A DNA stretch of 64,000 nucleotides, taken from Tahibacter aquaticus (lineage in GTDB: Bacteria > Pseudomonadota > Gammaproteobacteria > Xanthomonadales > Rhodanobacteraceae). The translations under genes were made by a program, and so were the position numbers. Shown here in pieces: positions 18,151 through 26,936 of this stretch; the stretch's first letter is position 1; each line of letters starts with the position of its first letter. The DNA lies in NCBI RefSeq assembly GCF_004363655.1, contig NZ_SNZH01000003.1:118020-182019 (forward strand). The letters run 5' to 3'. Under the pieces are notes generated by a model that had not been told where the DNA came from, did no database searches, and was given only the letters and a program-made list of their open reading frames with translations.

Positions 18151-19568
18151 CAGGCGCCTCCTTCCAGTACCCAGGTGTCCTTGGTACCGCCGCCCTGGGA
18201 CGAATTGACTACCAGCGAGCCTTCGCGCAGCGCCACGCGGGTCAGCCCGCCCGGCATCACATGGATGCGCCGGCCGCACAGGATGTACGGGCGCAGGTCG
18301 ATATGCCGCGGCGCCAGGCCGCTTTCGACGAAGGTGGGACAGGTGGACAAGGCCAGCGTCGGCTGGGCGATGTAGTTGTCCGGCGTGGCCAGGATGCGTG
18401 CGCGGAATTCCTCGATCTCGGCCTTGCTCGATGCGGGTCCGACCAGCATGCCGTAGCCGCCGGCGCCGTGGACTTCCTTCACCACCAGTTCGGCCAGATG
18501 CTCCAGCGTGTACTTCAGGTCGTCCGGCCGGCGCAATTGATAGGTTGGAACATTGTGCAGAATGGGTTCTTCGCTCAGGTAGAAGCGGATCATCTCCGGC
18601 ACATAGGGGTAGACCGACTTGTCGTCGCCGACGCCGCTGCCCGGCGCGTTCGCCAGGGTGACGCGGCCGGCGCGATAGGCGTTGAACAGGCCGGGCACGC
18701 CGAGCAGCGATTCGGGCCGGAATACATTCGGATCGAGATAGTCGTCGTTGATGCGCCGGTAGATCACGTGTACGCGCTGCGGTCCGCGCGTGGTGCGTGC
18801 GTACACCGTGTCGTCGCGCACGAACAGGTCGGCGCCCTCGACCAGTTCCACGCCCATCTGCTGTGCCAGGAAGGCATGCTCGTAATACGCCGAGTTGGCC
18901 GAGCCCGGCGTGAGCACCGCCACGACCGGCTGTTCGATGCCGGCCGGCGCGGCTTCGCGCAGGATTTCCAGCAGCGCATCCGGATAGCGTTCCACCGGCG
19001 CGATCGGCAGGCGGGCGAACATTTCCGGAATCAGCCGCGCCATCATGCGGCGGTTTTCCAGCATGTACGACACACCCGACGGCACGCGCAGATTGTCTTC
19101 CAGTACGTAGTACTCGCCGTCGTCGGCACGCACCAGGTCGATGCCCGAGATATGCGAGTAAACGCCGCCGGGTACCGCCAGCCCGCGCATCTCGTTGCGG
19201 TAGGCACTGTTGTTCAGCACCAGGTCGCGTGGTACGCGGCCTTCGCGCAGGATGCGCTGCTCGCCGTAGACGTCGCCGAGAAACAGGTTCAGCGCGTGCA
19301 CGCGCTGGCGCAGGCCGGTTTCCAGCACGCGCCATTCCGCCGCCGGCACGATGCGCGGCACCAGGTCGAAAGGAATCAGGCGTTCATTGCCGGCGTCTTC
19401 GCCGTAGACGGAAAACGTGATGCCGACGCGGTGAAAGGCGATCTCGGCTTCGCGCCGCTTGTGCTCGATCTGTAGTGCCGGTGTGGACTGCAGCCAGTCG
19501 TCGAACGCGCCGTAGTGAGGCCGTACGGCGCCGTCGCGGCCGTACATCTCGTCGTAGTCGTTCCGCAT
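18150..19568 (-). CDS. Circularly permuted ATP-grasp protein (Anbu operon)
   Basis: The 472-aa protein belongs to the circularly permuted ATP-grasp type 2 family, predicted to join a carboxylate to an amine with ATP. Typical blocks are DEMYGRDG..RPHY at the start, GIDLVR.DDG.YYVLEDNLRVPSGVSY in parts, LTPG..NSAYYEHAFLA, YRRINDDYLDP, the NAPGSGVGDDK loop, LVVKEVHG.GGYGML and SSQGGGTKDTWV at the end. It is the first gene of the operon leading to alpha-E and Anbu. Family knowledge suggests a role in making a peptide or amide; the product has not been identified. Confidence 0.92.
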   Translation of the reverse strand: MRNDYDEMYGRDGAVRPHYGAFDDWLQSTPALQIEHKRREAEIAFHRVGITFSVYGEDAGNERLIPFDLVPRIVPAAEWRVLETGLRQRVHALNLFLGDVYGEQRILREGRVPRDLVLNNSAYRNEMRGLAVPGGVYSHISGIDLVRADDGEYYVLEDNLRVPSGVSYMLENRRMMARLIPEMFARLPIAPVERYPDALLEILREAAPAGIEQPVVAVLTPGSANSAYYEHAFLAQQMGVELVEGADLFVRDDTVYARTTRGPQRVHVIYRRINDDYLDPNVFRPESLLGVPGLFNAYRAGRVTLANAPGSGVGDDKSVYPYVPEMIRFYLSEEPILHNVPTYQLRRPDDLKYTLEHLAELVVKEVHGAGGYGMLVGPASSKAEIEEFRARILATPDNYIAQPTLALSTCPTFVESGLAPRHIDLRPYILCGRRIHVMPGGLTRVALREGSLVVNSSQGGGTKDTWVLEGGA

Positions 19569-19741
19569 GCCCCGGAATCCCCGCCGCGGAGGCCACCCCT
19601 CCGGCTTTGTGATACCACGCGGCCCGCGGTCTTGCCTAGATGCTGCGATGCGTCATGCGACTTTGGTACGGGTTGCGGCAAAGCACGAGCTGCCGGGGGC
19701 GGGCCGGCCTGTGGCGCACCCCGTCCGGTGATTTTCCATAA

Positions 19742-19771
19742 AAAAAGCCGGCGGTTTTCCGCCGGCTTTTT
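19742..19771 (-). terminator. Rho-independent terminator of ahcY
   Basis: A 13-bp stem that includes A5/T5 ends (GCCGGCGG / CCGCCGGC core) with a 4-nt loop lies 21 bp after the ahcY stop. T-runs on both strands mean it could also act in the other direction. Confidence 0.9.
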
Positions 19772-19791
19772 ACGCTTGTGAACAATTCCGC

Positions 19792-21216
<1,425 letters not shown>

Positions 21217-21266
21217 GGTGAACTCCAGTGCTTGGGGCGGGCGCAGTGTCGGAATGGAACCCGATT

Positions 21267-21328
21267 CCGCCGAGCCTGATTCCGCTACGCGATGCACCAG
21301 CGCACGGACTTGCAGCGCCCCTCGGCGG
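21267..21328 (-). ncRNA. SAH riboswitch in the ahcY leader
   Basis: Read on the minus strand, the leader contains CCGCCGAGGGGCGCTGCA followed about 30 nt later by CAGGCTCGGCGG. The outer CCGCCGAG and CTCGGCGG pair perfectly (8-bp P1), and GAGGGGCGCTGC plus CAGGCTCGG match the S-adenosylhomocysteine riboswitch consensus (GAGGNGCGCTGC...CAGGCTCGG). It lies directly upstream of ahcY, the classic target: SAH binding turns the gene on. Confidence 0.9.
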
Positions 21329-21342
21329 CGAGGAGGGCGCGG

Positions 21343-21348
21343 ATTATA
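21343..21348 (-). promoter_or_regulatory. ahcY promoter -10 element
   Basis: On the minus strand a consensus TATAAT lies 15 nt before the riboswitch P1 helix, placing transcription start near 21336. No convincing -35 box is visible at 16-18 bp spacing. Confidence 0.65.
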
Positions 21349-21569
21349 TCGCTTGTTTCGGATGAAGCGATAATTGCGCGCGTGGAAGAGCCTGCCAGGG
21401 CCGGGTAACCGCTACTGCAGGGTTTGCCTGAGCCCAGAAGCCGCCGCTTCCCGCCTGGGCGCAGTGCTGCATCGGCCTGGGACTGGGCGCGATAGCGGCA
21501 GGGTATCTGCCCGCAATTCGTCAGCTTTGCGCCCTGGCGTCGTCTTATGCCGCGTCAATAGTGCGGTCC

Positions 21570-22253
21570 ATGAAAACCCTTGCCGCCGTCCTGCTCGTAC
21601 TGTCCACCGCAGCCCTCGCCGATCCCCAACTAAGCCTGCCCGGGGCAGGTCTTGACGCCAGCGAAGTTCATTTTCGCGACGGCCAGTCTGTGTTGGCCCT
21701 GGTCGTCGGCGGCGGTCGCGCGCGACTGCAGCGCGTAAGAGTGAAGATAGACGTCGTCGAAGCGGCAATCGGCGACGACCCTGACGGCGATCTGGGCCGC
21801 AACGTGTCGGCGCAGGGCATCGAGCCGCTCGTTTTCCTTGATGGCATAAAAGGATTGCGCCATGGCCCGGTGGCGGTGGCGGTATCCGGAACCGAAAATC
21901 TCAGCGTCCAAAAAGACCTGGGCTTCGCCTTGGGCGATACCGACTATCGTCTGGAGACGCGCTGCAGTGCGCAGGATTCCTACATCCGCTGCGAAATCAG
22001 CCTGGCCAGCAGTGGGGGTACGCAATTCCTGTTCGATGCGCCAGGCGGGACGCAGCTCAACGGAGTGGTCGAATTCGCCGGCGCCCAGCCGGCCCTGCTG
22101 TTTGCTGGCGATCTCGACGGCGATGGCCGGGTCGATCTGCTGATGGATGCGACGAACAGCTACAACAGCCGCCCGACGCTATACCTGTCTGGCGCGGCAA
22201 AAAAAGGCGAGCAGGTGCGTGAAGTGGCCCACCAGGTCCATTACAGCTGCTGA
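21570..22253 (+). CDS. Secreted protein with a C-terminal EF-hand/FG-GAP-like segment
   Basis: The 227-aa protein has a short Sec signal (MKTLAAVLLVLSTAALAD) and no recognised enzyme domain. Near the C-terminus the sequence LFAGDLDGDGRVDLLMDAT matches the calcium-binding DxDxDG loop of FG-GAP or dockerin-like repeats, occurring once. A pair of cysteines (CSAQDSYIRC) could form a disulphide. The ATG at 21570 is preferred to a GTG three codons earlier because it opens the signal peptide; neither has a clear ribosome site. Unknown extracytoplasmic function. Confidence 0.7.
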   Translation: MKTLAAVLLVLSTAALADPQLSLPGAGLDASEVHFRDGQSVLALVVGGGRARLQRVRVKIDVVEAAIGDDPDGDLGRNVSAQGIEPLVFLDGIKGLRHGPVAVAVSGTENLSVQKDLGFALGDTDYRLETRCSAQDSYIRCEISLASSGGTQFLFDAPGGTQLNGVVEFAGAQPALLFAGDLDGDGRVDLLMDATNSYNSRPTLYLSGAAKKGEQVREVAHQVHYSC

Positions 22254-22363
22254 GCCTGTTGCGATTGCTGCGCATTGCTGGCTCTTATGCACGAGGCCGC
22301 GACGCAGACCGCCATACGGGCGTCCCTGGTGCGTGGGGGCAACCACAGTGGTGGAGTCAACGT

Positions 22364-23107
22364 ATGGATATGTTCAAACCTTTTTGCGTCCTGGCGGCAG
22401 GGCTGCTGTCGTTTGCGGCGACGGCCGCGCCGCAGGTCGTGCCGGCCGATCCGGTGCAATTCGAACGCGTGCAGTTGCGCCTGACCGTCGACAGCTGCAG
22501 CTTCAACAAGCAGTCGGTAAGCGTCGAACTGCGCGGCCGCACCCTGGTGCTGCAGCACCAGCCCGTGCTCTGCTTCGCGCCCGGTCCGCCGGAAGTCGTC
22601 GATATCCAGCTCGGCGCTTTCCCGGCTGGCGACTACCGCGCCGAACTCTATGCGCAAGGCGCCGACTCGCCGTCGGCAAGCATTGCTTTCCAGGTCAGCT
22701 CGATCGCCTATGTCGCCGTCTATCCGCCGTTGCCGTATCCGATCGCCGACTACAGCGGCCTCTGGGGCACGGCAAACGAAGCCGGCTGGGGGCTGTCGCT
22801 GCACCAGGGCGCGCAGCATCTGCTGTTCGGCGCGCTGTTCGTATTCGACGCGCAGCGCCAGCCGCAGTGGTACACCTTGCAGGCCGGCAGCTGGCAAAAC
22901 ACCACGCGCTGGACCGGCCAGGTGGTGCAGAGCAGCGGTCCGCCCTGGACCGCCGCGACCTATCCGCCGGATGCCGCGCAGTACACGCCCGTCGGCACCG
23001 CCACGCTGGATTTCGGCATGGAGCCGGGCCAGGAAGGCGTCGCGAAATTCACCTATTCCATCAATGGACAAACGGTGAGCAAGACGATTTCGCGCTCGCG
23101 GCTGTAA
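22364..23107 (+). CDS. Secreted protein of unknown function
   Basis: I start at the ATG at 22364 (247 aa) because it has GGAG upstream and opens a signal peptide (MDMFKPFCVLAAG... ending ATAAP). The mature part has an N-terminal beta-sandwich-like region with two cysteines (DSCSF and VLCF) and a second region from about residue 130 with GLWGTANEAGWGLSLHQ, LLFGALFVFDA and PQWYTLQAG. That NE.GWG.S..HQG...F...F.YD pattern recurs in secreted proteins of Xanthomonadales and related bacteria, but I know of no assigned function. Confidence 0.75.
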   Translation: MDMFKPFCVLAAGLLSFAATAAPQVVPADPVQFERVQLRLTVDSCSFNKQSVSVELRGRTLVLQHQPVLCFAPGPPEVVDIQLGAFPAGDYRAELYAQGADSPSASIAFQVSSIAYVAVYPPLPYPIADYSGLWGTANEAGWGLSLHQGAQHLLFGALFVFDAQRQPQWYTLQAGSWQNTTRWTGQVVQSSGPPWTAATYPPDAAQYTPVGTATLDFGMEPGQEGVAKFTYSINGQTVSKTISRSRL

Positions 23108-23433
23108 CAGAAAAGTTCGTCGGCTGGGGTAAGCCGCAGGCGCACCCCAGCATCGCGGCGCATTCCCTACAAAAAACCCATGCCGAAGGAACGCTGTTGC
23201 GGGTGTTCCGCTAAAACGATCATTCCTTCGCCCTGGGCTTTGCGCCGCTTGGCCTGCCTCGCTGTCGGGCTAGCCTGCGGCTTGGCCCAAGCTGCGCCCC
23301 CACTCATCCCCTTCCGGCGTTGCGTGTCCGTCACCGCTGCAACGTTCGCATCGCCCGCGCCGCGAACTTGAAAGACATGGCCGGCCCAGCGCTTTTGCGC
23401 GACCATGGCCGCCTGCCAGCGGAACCAACACCC
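23108..23433. other. Intergenic region with REP module
   Basis: These 326 bp contain a REP hairpin at 23124-23150 and its trailing unit to about 23215. The rest shows nothing I can name. A 63-codon frame at 23180-23371 begins inside the repeat unit and was not called. Confidence 0.5.
23118..23215 (+). repeat. REP hairpin plus trailing unit
   Basis: CTGGGGT and ACCCCAG (23124-23130 and 23144-23150) with inner GCC/GGC pairs form the REP stem-loop. It is followed by CATCGCGG and a unit holding AAAACCCATGCCGAAGGAAC. Confidence 0.7.
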
Positions 23434-24390
23434 ATGAATACCCGCAACGCCAGCCCTATTCCCACGCTGCAGGATCGCATCGCCGGTGGCCTGATCGGCC
23501 TGCTCGTCGGCGATGCGCTGGGCGTGCCCTACGAATTCCAGCCGCCGACGGCCATTCCCGATGCCGCTACGATCGAGTTCGATCCGCCCGCGGGCTTCCT
23601 GCGTTCCCACGCCAGCGTGCCGCCGGGTACCTGGTCGGACGATGGCGCCCAGGCGCTGTGCCTGCTCGCGTCGTTGCTGCATTGTGGCGAACTGGAATTA
23701 GACGATTTTTCCCGCCGCCTGCTGAACTGGTACGAATACGGCTACCTGGCGGTCGACGGCATCGTGTTCGACATCGGCATCACCACCGGCATTGCCCTGC
23801 GAGCCGTGCGTGCCGGCGCCGCCGCCGACAGCGCCGGCCCGGCCAGCGTGAACAGCAACGGCAACGGCTCGCTGATGCGCGTGCTGCCGCTGGCGCTGTG
23901 GCACCGGGGCAGCGACGCCGAGCTGGTGCGCGATGCGCAGCGCCAGTCGCTGGTCACCCACGGCCATCTGCGCGCCCAGGTGTGCTGTGCCCTGTATTGC
24001 CTGATGGCGCGCGGTCTGCTGACCGGCGTGGCCGATCCCTGGAGCGGTGCGGTCGCCACCTTGCGGCACTTATATGCCGACTCTGCAGCGGAGCAGGAAG
24101 AACTGGAATGGAATATCCGTCCGGACGAGCCTTTGCACGCCAGCGGATCGGGTTATGTCGTCGACTGCCTGCGCTCGGCCATGCTCTGCCTGCAGCAGCC
24201 CGGCTACGAGCAGGCCGTCCGTGCCGCGGTGCGCATGGGCCATGACACGGACACCACCGCCTGCGTTGCCGGCGGGCTGGCCGGTATCCGTTGGGGCTTG
24301 GGCGGCATTCCCCGGCGTTGGCGAGAGGCGCTGCGCGGCGGTGACATCAGCAGGCCGTTGCTTGCTGCGTTGCTGCAATGGCGCAGCTGA
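23434..24390 (+). CDS. ADP-ribosylglycohydrolase family protein
   Basis: ADP-ribosylglycohydrolases remove ADP-ribose from modified proteins or small molecules using a binuclear magnesium site. The 318-aa protein (start at 23434) is all helical and carries the family motifs: GLLVGDALGVPYE near residue 20, TWSDDGAQALC (canonical SDDT-type metal ligands), NGNGSLMRVLPLAL and the C-terminal GHDTDTTACVAGGLAG with metal-binding Asp residues. In the first motif the usual Thr after the aspartates is Gly (SDDG instead of TDDT), so full activity should not be assumed. It has no toxin or DraT partner nearby, so the target is unknown. Confidence 0.88.
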   Translation: MNTRNASPIPTLQDRIAGGLIGLLVGDALGVPYEFQPPTAIPDAATIEFDPPAGFLRSHASVPPGTWSDDGAQALCLLASLLHCGELELDDFSRRLLNWYEYGYLAVDGIVFDIGITTGIALRAVRAGAAADSAGPASVNSNGNGSLMRVLPLALWHRGSDAELVRDAQRQSLVTHGHLRAQVCCALYCLMARGLLTGVADPWSGAVATLRHLYADSAAEQEELEWNIRPDEPLHASGSGYVVDCLRSAMLCLQQPGYEQAVRAAVRMGHDTDTTACVAGGLAGIRWGLGGIPRRWREALRGGDISRPLLAALLQWRS

Positions 24391-24395
24391 AAGCA

Positions 24396-24475
24396 AGGTT
24401 GGGGCAAGCCGCGGGCATGTTCGACAGCGAGGTATCGCGCCAGTAAAACCCGTAGGCGAAACCGTGTTTCTTTCC
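24396..24475 (+). repeat. Degenerate REP module
   Basis: GGTTGGGGCAAGCCGC begins a REP whose 3' arm has decayed; it is followed by GCGAGGTATCGCG and a unit with AAAACCCGTAGGCGAAACC, recognisably the trailing unit of the family. Confidence 0.5.
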
Positions 24476-24582
24476 AATTTTTCTGTAAAAAGATAATAAG
24501 AAGGGATTTCCGCAAACGCGGAAGCCTCTCCGCTATGGGCTCCCGGACGATCGGCCACTTCGACGCCGATCGCGCCCGAGGT

Positions 24583-25437
24583 CTAGCCCAATCTGCTTCG
24601 CACAGCTTCCTGCACCAGCTCGCGCAGGTGATCGGCGGCCGCATTCGTGCGCGACCGATTCTGGCTCAGCTGCAGCGCAATGTTGCCCAGGCGCGGCAGT
24701 TTGAACGCCTTGTCCACGCACGTCAGCCCGTCGGGTATATGCACATCCGCGCGGGCAGTCACGCCCAGGCCGGCGGCGGCGGCGGCCCAGATCGCGGAGA
24801 CGCTGCCGCTGGACAGGGCGATGCGCCAGGGGCGCCGGGCCTTGTCGAGCGCATCGATGGCGGCCTGGCGGAAGGCGCAGGGGTTGCCCAGCAGCAACAG
24901 CGGCACTGGCTGTCCACGTTGCAGCGTGAACTCGGGATGGGCGAACCAGCGCACCGGCAGGCGGGCGAGCGGCGGCGTGGGGTCGGCGGATTCGCCGAAG
25001 GCGAGCACCAGGTCGAGCGCGCCGCGGGCGAGCTGGGTCTGCAGCGTGGCGCTGCGATCGACGCTGATGTCGATGCGCACGGCAGCGTGGGCACGGGCGA
25101 ATGTCGCCAGGGTCTGCGGCAGGCCGCTGTCGGCGAAATCCTGCGGCATGCCGAAGCGCACTTCGCCGTCGAGGTGCAGGCCGCGCAGGGCCAGCGCGGC
25201 TTCGTCATTGAGCTGCAGCAGCCGCCGGGCAAAGGCCAGCAGCACTTCGCCTGCATCGGTCGGCACCTGCTGCCGGCCGACCTTGCGAAACAGCGGTGCG
25301 CCGACTTTTTCCTCCAGCGCCTTGAGCTGCTGGCTGACCGCGCCGGGCGTGCGGTGCAGATGCTCGGCGGCCTTGCCGAAACCGTTCAGATCGATCGCGG
25401 CAACCAGGGTCTGCAGGGCGGCAAGGTCAAGGATCAT
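24583..25437 (-). CDS. LysR-family transcriptional regulator
   Basis: The 284-aa LysR regulator has an N-terminal winged helix-turn-helix (about residues 15-60: GFGKAAEHLHRTPGAVSQQ, LKALEEKVGAPLFRK) and a periplasmic-binding-protein-like effector domain after about residue 88. It is transcribed away from the DUF4865 gene with 157 bp between the starts, a typical LysR arrangement in which the regulator controls the divergent gene. The same LysR/DUF4865 pairing recurs in proteobacteria, as I recall. The ligand is unknown. Confidence 0.92.
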   Translation of the reverse strand: MILDLAALQTLVAAIDLNGFGKAAEHLHRTPGAVSQQLKALEEKVGAPLFRKVGRQQVPTDAGEVLLAFARRLLQLNDEAALALRGLHLDGEVRFGMPQDFADSGLPQTLATFARAHAAVRIDISVDRSATLQTQLARGALDLVLAFGESADPTPPLARLPVRWFAHPEFTLQRGQPVPLLLLGNPCAFRQAAIDALDKARRPWRIALSSGSVSAIWAAAAAGLGVTARADVHIPDGLTCVDKAFKLPRLGNIALQLSQNRSRTNAAADHLRELVQEAVRSRLG

Positions 25438-25594
25438 GCTTTAGCAAACCTAAACGATTACGTTCGAAGGTTTCGATAGTACGCCGGATCGGCCGTGGCT
25501 ACAGTGGCCCCGGCGATGGCAGGGCGTGCTGCTGTTTGCCCCGGTGCAGTTGCCCGGTGGTCGTGTCGCGCCATTTTGCTGAGCAGGGGCCGCC

Positions 25595-26155
25595 ATGCTG
25601 GCGATGCACTACCGCTTCGATTTTCCCGATACGTTTGACATGCAGGCGATACGCCAGCGCGTCGCGGCTATCGGCGGCCAGTTCGACCGCCTGCCGGGCC
25701 TGCACTACAAGGCGTTCCTTGTCGCCGACCGGCGCAGCGGTGGTCGCAACTGCTATGCACCGTTCTATCTGTGGCGCGATGCGTCGGCGATGACGGCCTT
25801 CCTGCGCTCGGCCGCATTCCGCGCCCTGGCGCAGGCATTCGGCCGGCCCGCCGTATACAGCTGGCAGGAAATCGCGAGCGCTACAGGCCCCGCCATCGAC
25901 GATGTTCCCCGGTTCGCCACGCTGTCGCGGATACCCGTCGCCGCCGACACCGAGCTGGACCGCGCCGCCGCCAGCGAAAGCGACGCCTGCCGTGCGGCGG
26001 CGCGGACCGCCGGCCTGCACTCGTGTTTTGCCGGCCTGGATGCAGCGGCCTGGCAGTGGCTGCGCTTTGCCTTGTGGCGTTCGCCGCCCGCAGCGACGAG
26101 CGAGAGCGAGGTACTCGAGGTGCTGCACCTGTCGGCACCTGCTGCGGCGCCATAG
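25595..26155 (+). CDS. DUF4865 family protein
   Basis: The 186-aa protein begins MLAMHYRFDFPDTFDM and carries the block LHYKAFLVADR, YAPFYLWRDASAM, FLRSAAFRALAQAFGRP and YSWQ, which matches DUF4865, sometimes annotated as a putative monooxygenase because of a ferredoxin-like dimeric barrel fold. It lies divergent to the LysR gene that likely controls it. Two cysteines (SDAC and HSCF) lie in the second half. Activity has not been shown for the family to my knowledge. Confidence 0.85.
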   Translation: MLAMHYRFDFPDTFDMQAIRQRVAAIGGQFDRLPGLHYKAFLVADRRSGGRNCYAPFYLWRDASAMTAFLRSAAFRALAQAFGRPAVYSWQEIASATGPAIDDVPRFATLSRIPVAADTELDRAAASESDACRAAARTAGLHSCFAGLDAAAWQWLRFALWRSPPAATSESEVLEVLHLSAPAAAP

Positions 26156-26198
26156 CAGTGCTCGTGCCGTTTTGTTTTTCTCTTCCCAGGAACTTCAG

Positions 26199-26723
26199 AT
26201 GAACTATGCCGCTTTAGGAAATTATGCAATACGTTGCGTGTCCGCCCTGGCGCTGCTGTGCATTGCCGCCGGCGCTGTCGCCGCGCCCGCGGCAGTGCCG
26301 GGCTATGTCGGCAGGCACCGGGCCAGCGCGGCCGATCGCGAGGCCATCGGGCAGGTGCTTGCCGCCTATACGCAAAGCGTCATCGGGCGCGATCCGGCGC
26401 GATTCGAATCGCTGCTGCTCAGTCGCGATATCCCGTTTTCCTCCACGGACGCGGCGAGCGGCAAGACGGCCGGTGCGGTCGACACACGGCGCTATGCCGA
26501 CTTCAAGGCCGCGGTATTCGACAGCGGCGAGCGTTTCCAGCAGCAGTTCTACAACGTGCGCATCGCGCAGGACGGCGAGCTGGCCCAGGTGTCGCTGGAT
26601 TTCGTCACCACTCGTCTGTCGACGGGGCGCGGTGGCTATGGCTGGAAGGTATTGCAGCTGCTCAAGGTGGACGGCGAGTGGAAGATCGCCAGCGAGCTGT
26701 ATACGGCGTATGCGATTCCGTGA
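26199..26723 (+). CDS. Secreted NTF2-like (SnoaL/DUF4440-type) protein
   Basis: The 174-aa protein has a Sec signal (ends AVAAP) and an NTF2-like cone domain: ADREAIGQVLAAYTQSVIGRD, FESLLLSRDIPFSS, VRIAQDGELAQVSLDF and GWKVLQLLKVDGEWKI. I start at 26199, where the signal begins and AGGA lies upstream; the longer frame overlaps the DUF4865 gene. NTF2-like proteins of this type are usually small-molecule-binding or accessory proteins with no fixed function. It follows DUF4865 by 43 bp and may share its transcript. Confidence 0.8.
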   Translation: MNYAALGNYAIRCVSALALLCIAAGAVAAPAAVPGYVGRHRASAADREAIGQVLAAYTQSVIGRDPARFESLLLSRDIPFSSTDAASGKTAGAVDTRRYADFKAAVFDSGERFQQQFYNVRIAQDGELAQVSLDFVTTRLSTGRGGYGWKVLQLLKVDGEWKIASELYTAYAIP

Positions 26724-26785
26724 GCGGGGCATCCGGTGTTGGGTGCATGCCGGCATCCCGGTGTGCCGGCTGCTACGAACTCTGG

Positions 26786-26886
26786 GCGAAGGAATGCCTG
26801 GCTGTGCCGGAAAAGCATTCCTTCGCCGTGGAGTTTCTGTTGCGGAAGTGCCTCGATGTTGGGGTGCGCCTGCGGCCTACCCCAGC
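26786..26886 (-). repeat. REP module in minus orientation
   Basis: GTTGGGGTGCGCC...GGCCTACCCCAGC (26858-26886) is a REP hairpin on the minus strand, followed by CATCGAGGC and a unit ending in a strong inverted repeat GCGAAGGAATGC / GCATTCCTTCGC (26786-26797 with 26814-26825). Confidence 0.65.
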
Positions 26887-26936
26887 CTGCGTATATTTGT
26901 TTTCAAGGCGTCGATGGGGAAAATGATGCGGTGTGC

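Noticed and set aside
23180-23371. 63-codon plus-strand ORF
   Set aside because: Starts inside a REP trailing unit, has no ribosome site and no recognisable protein pattern.
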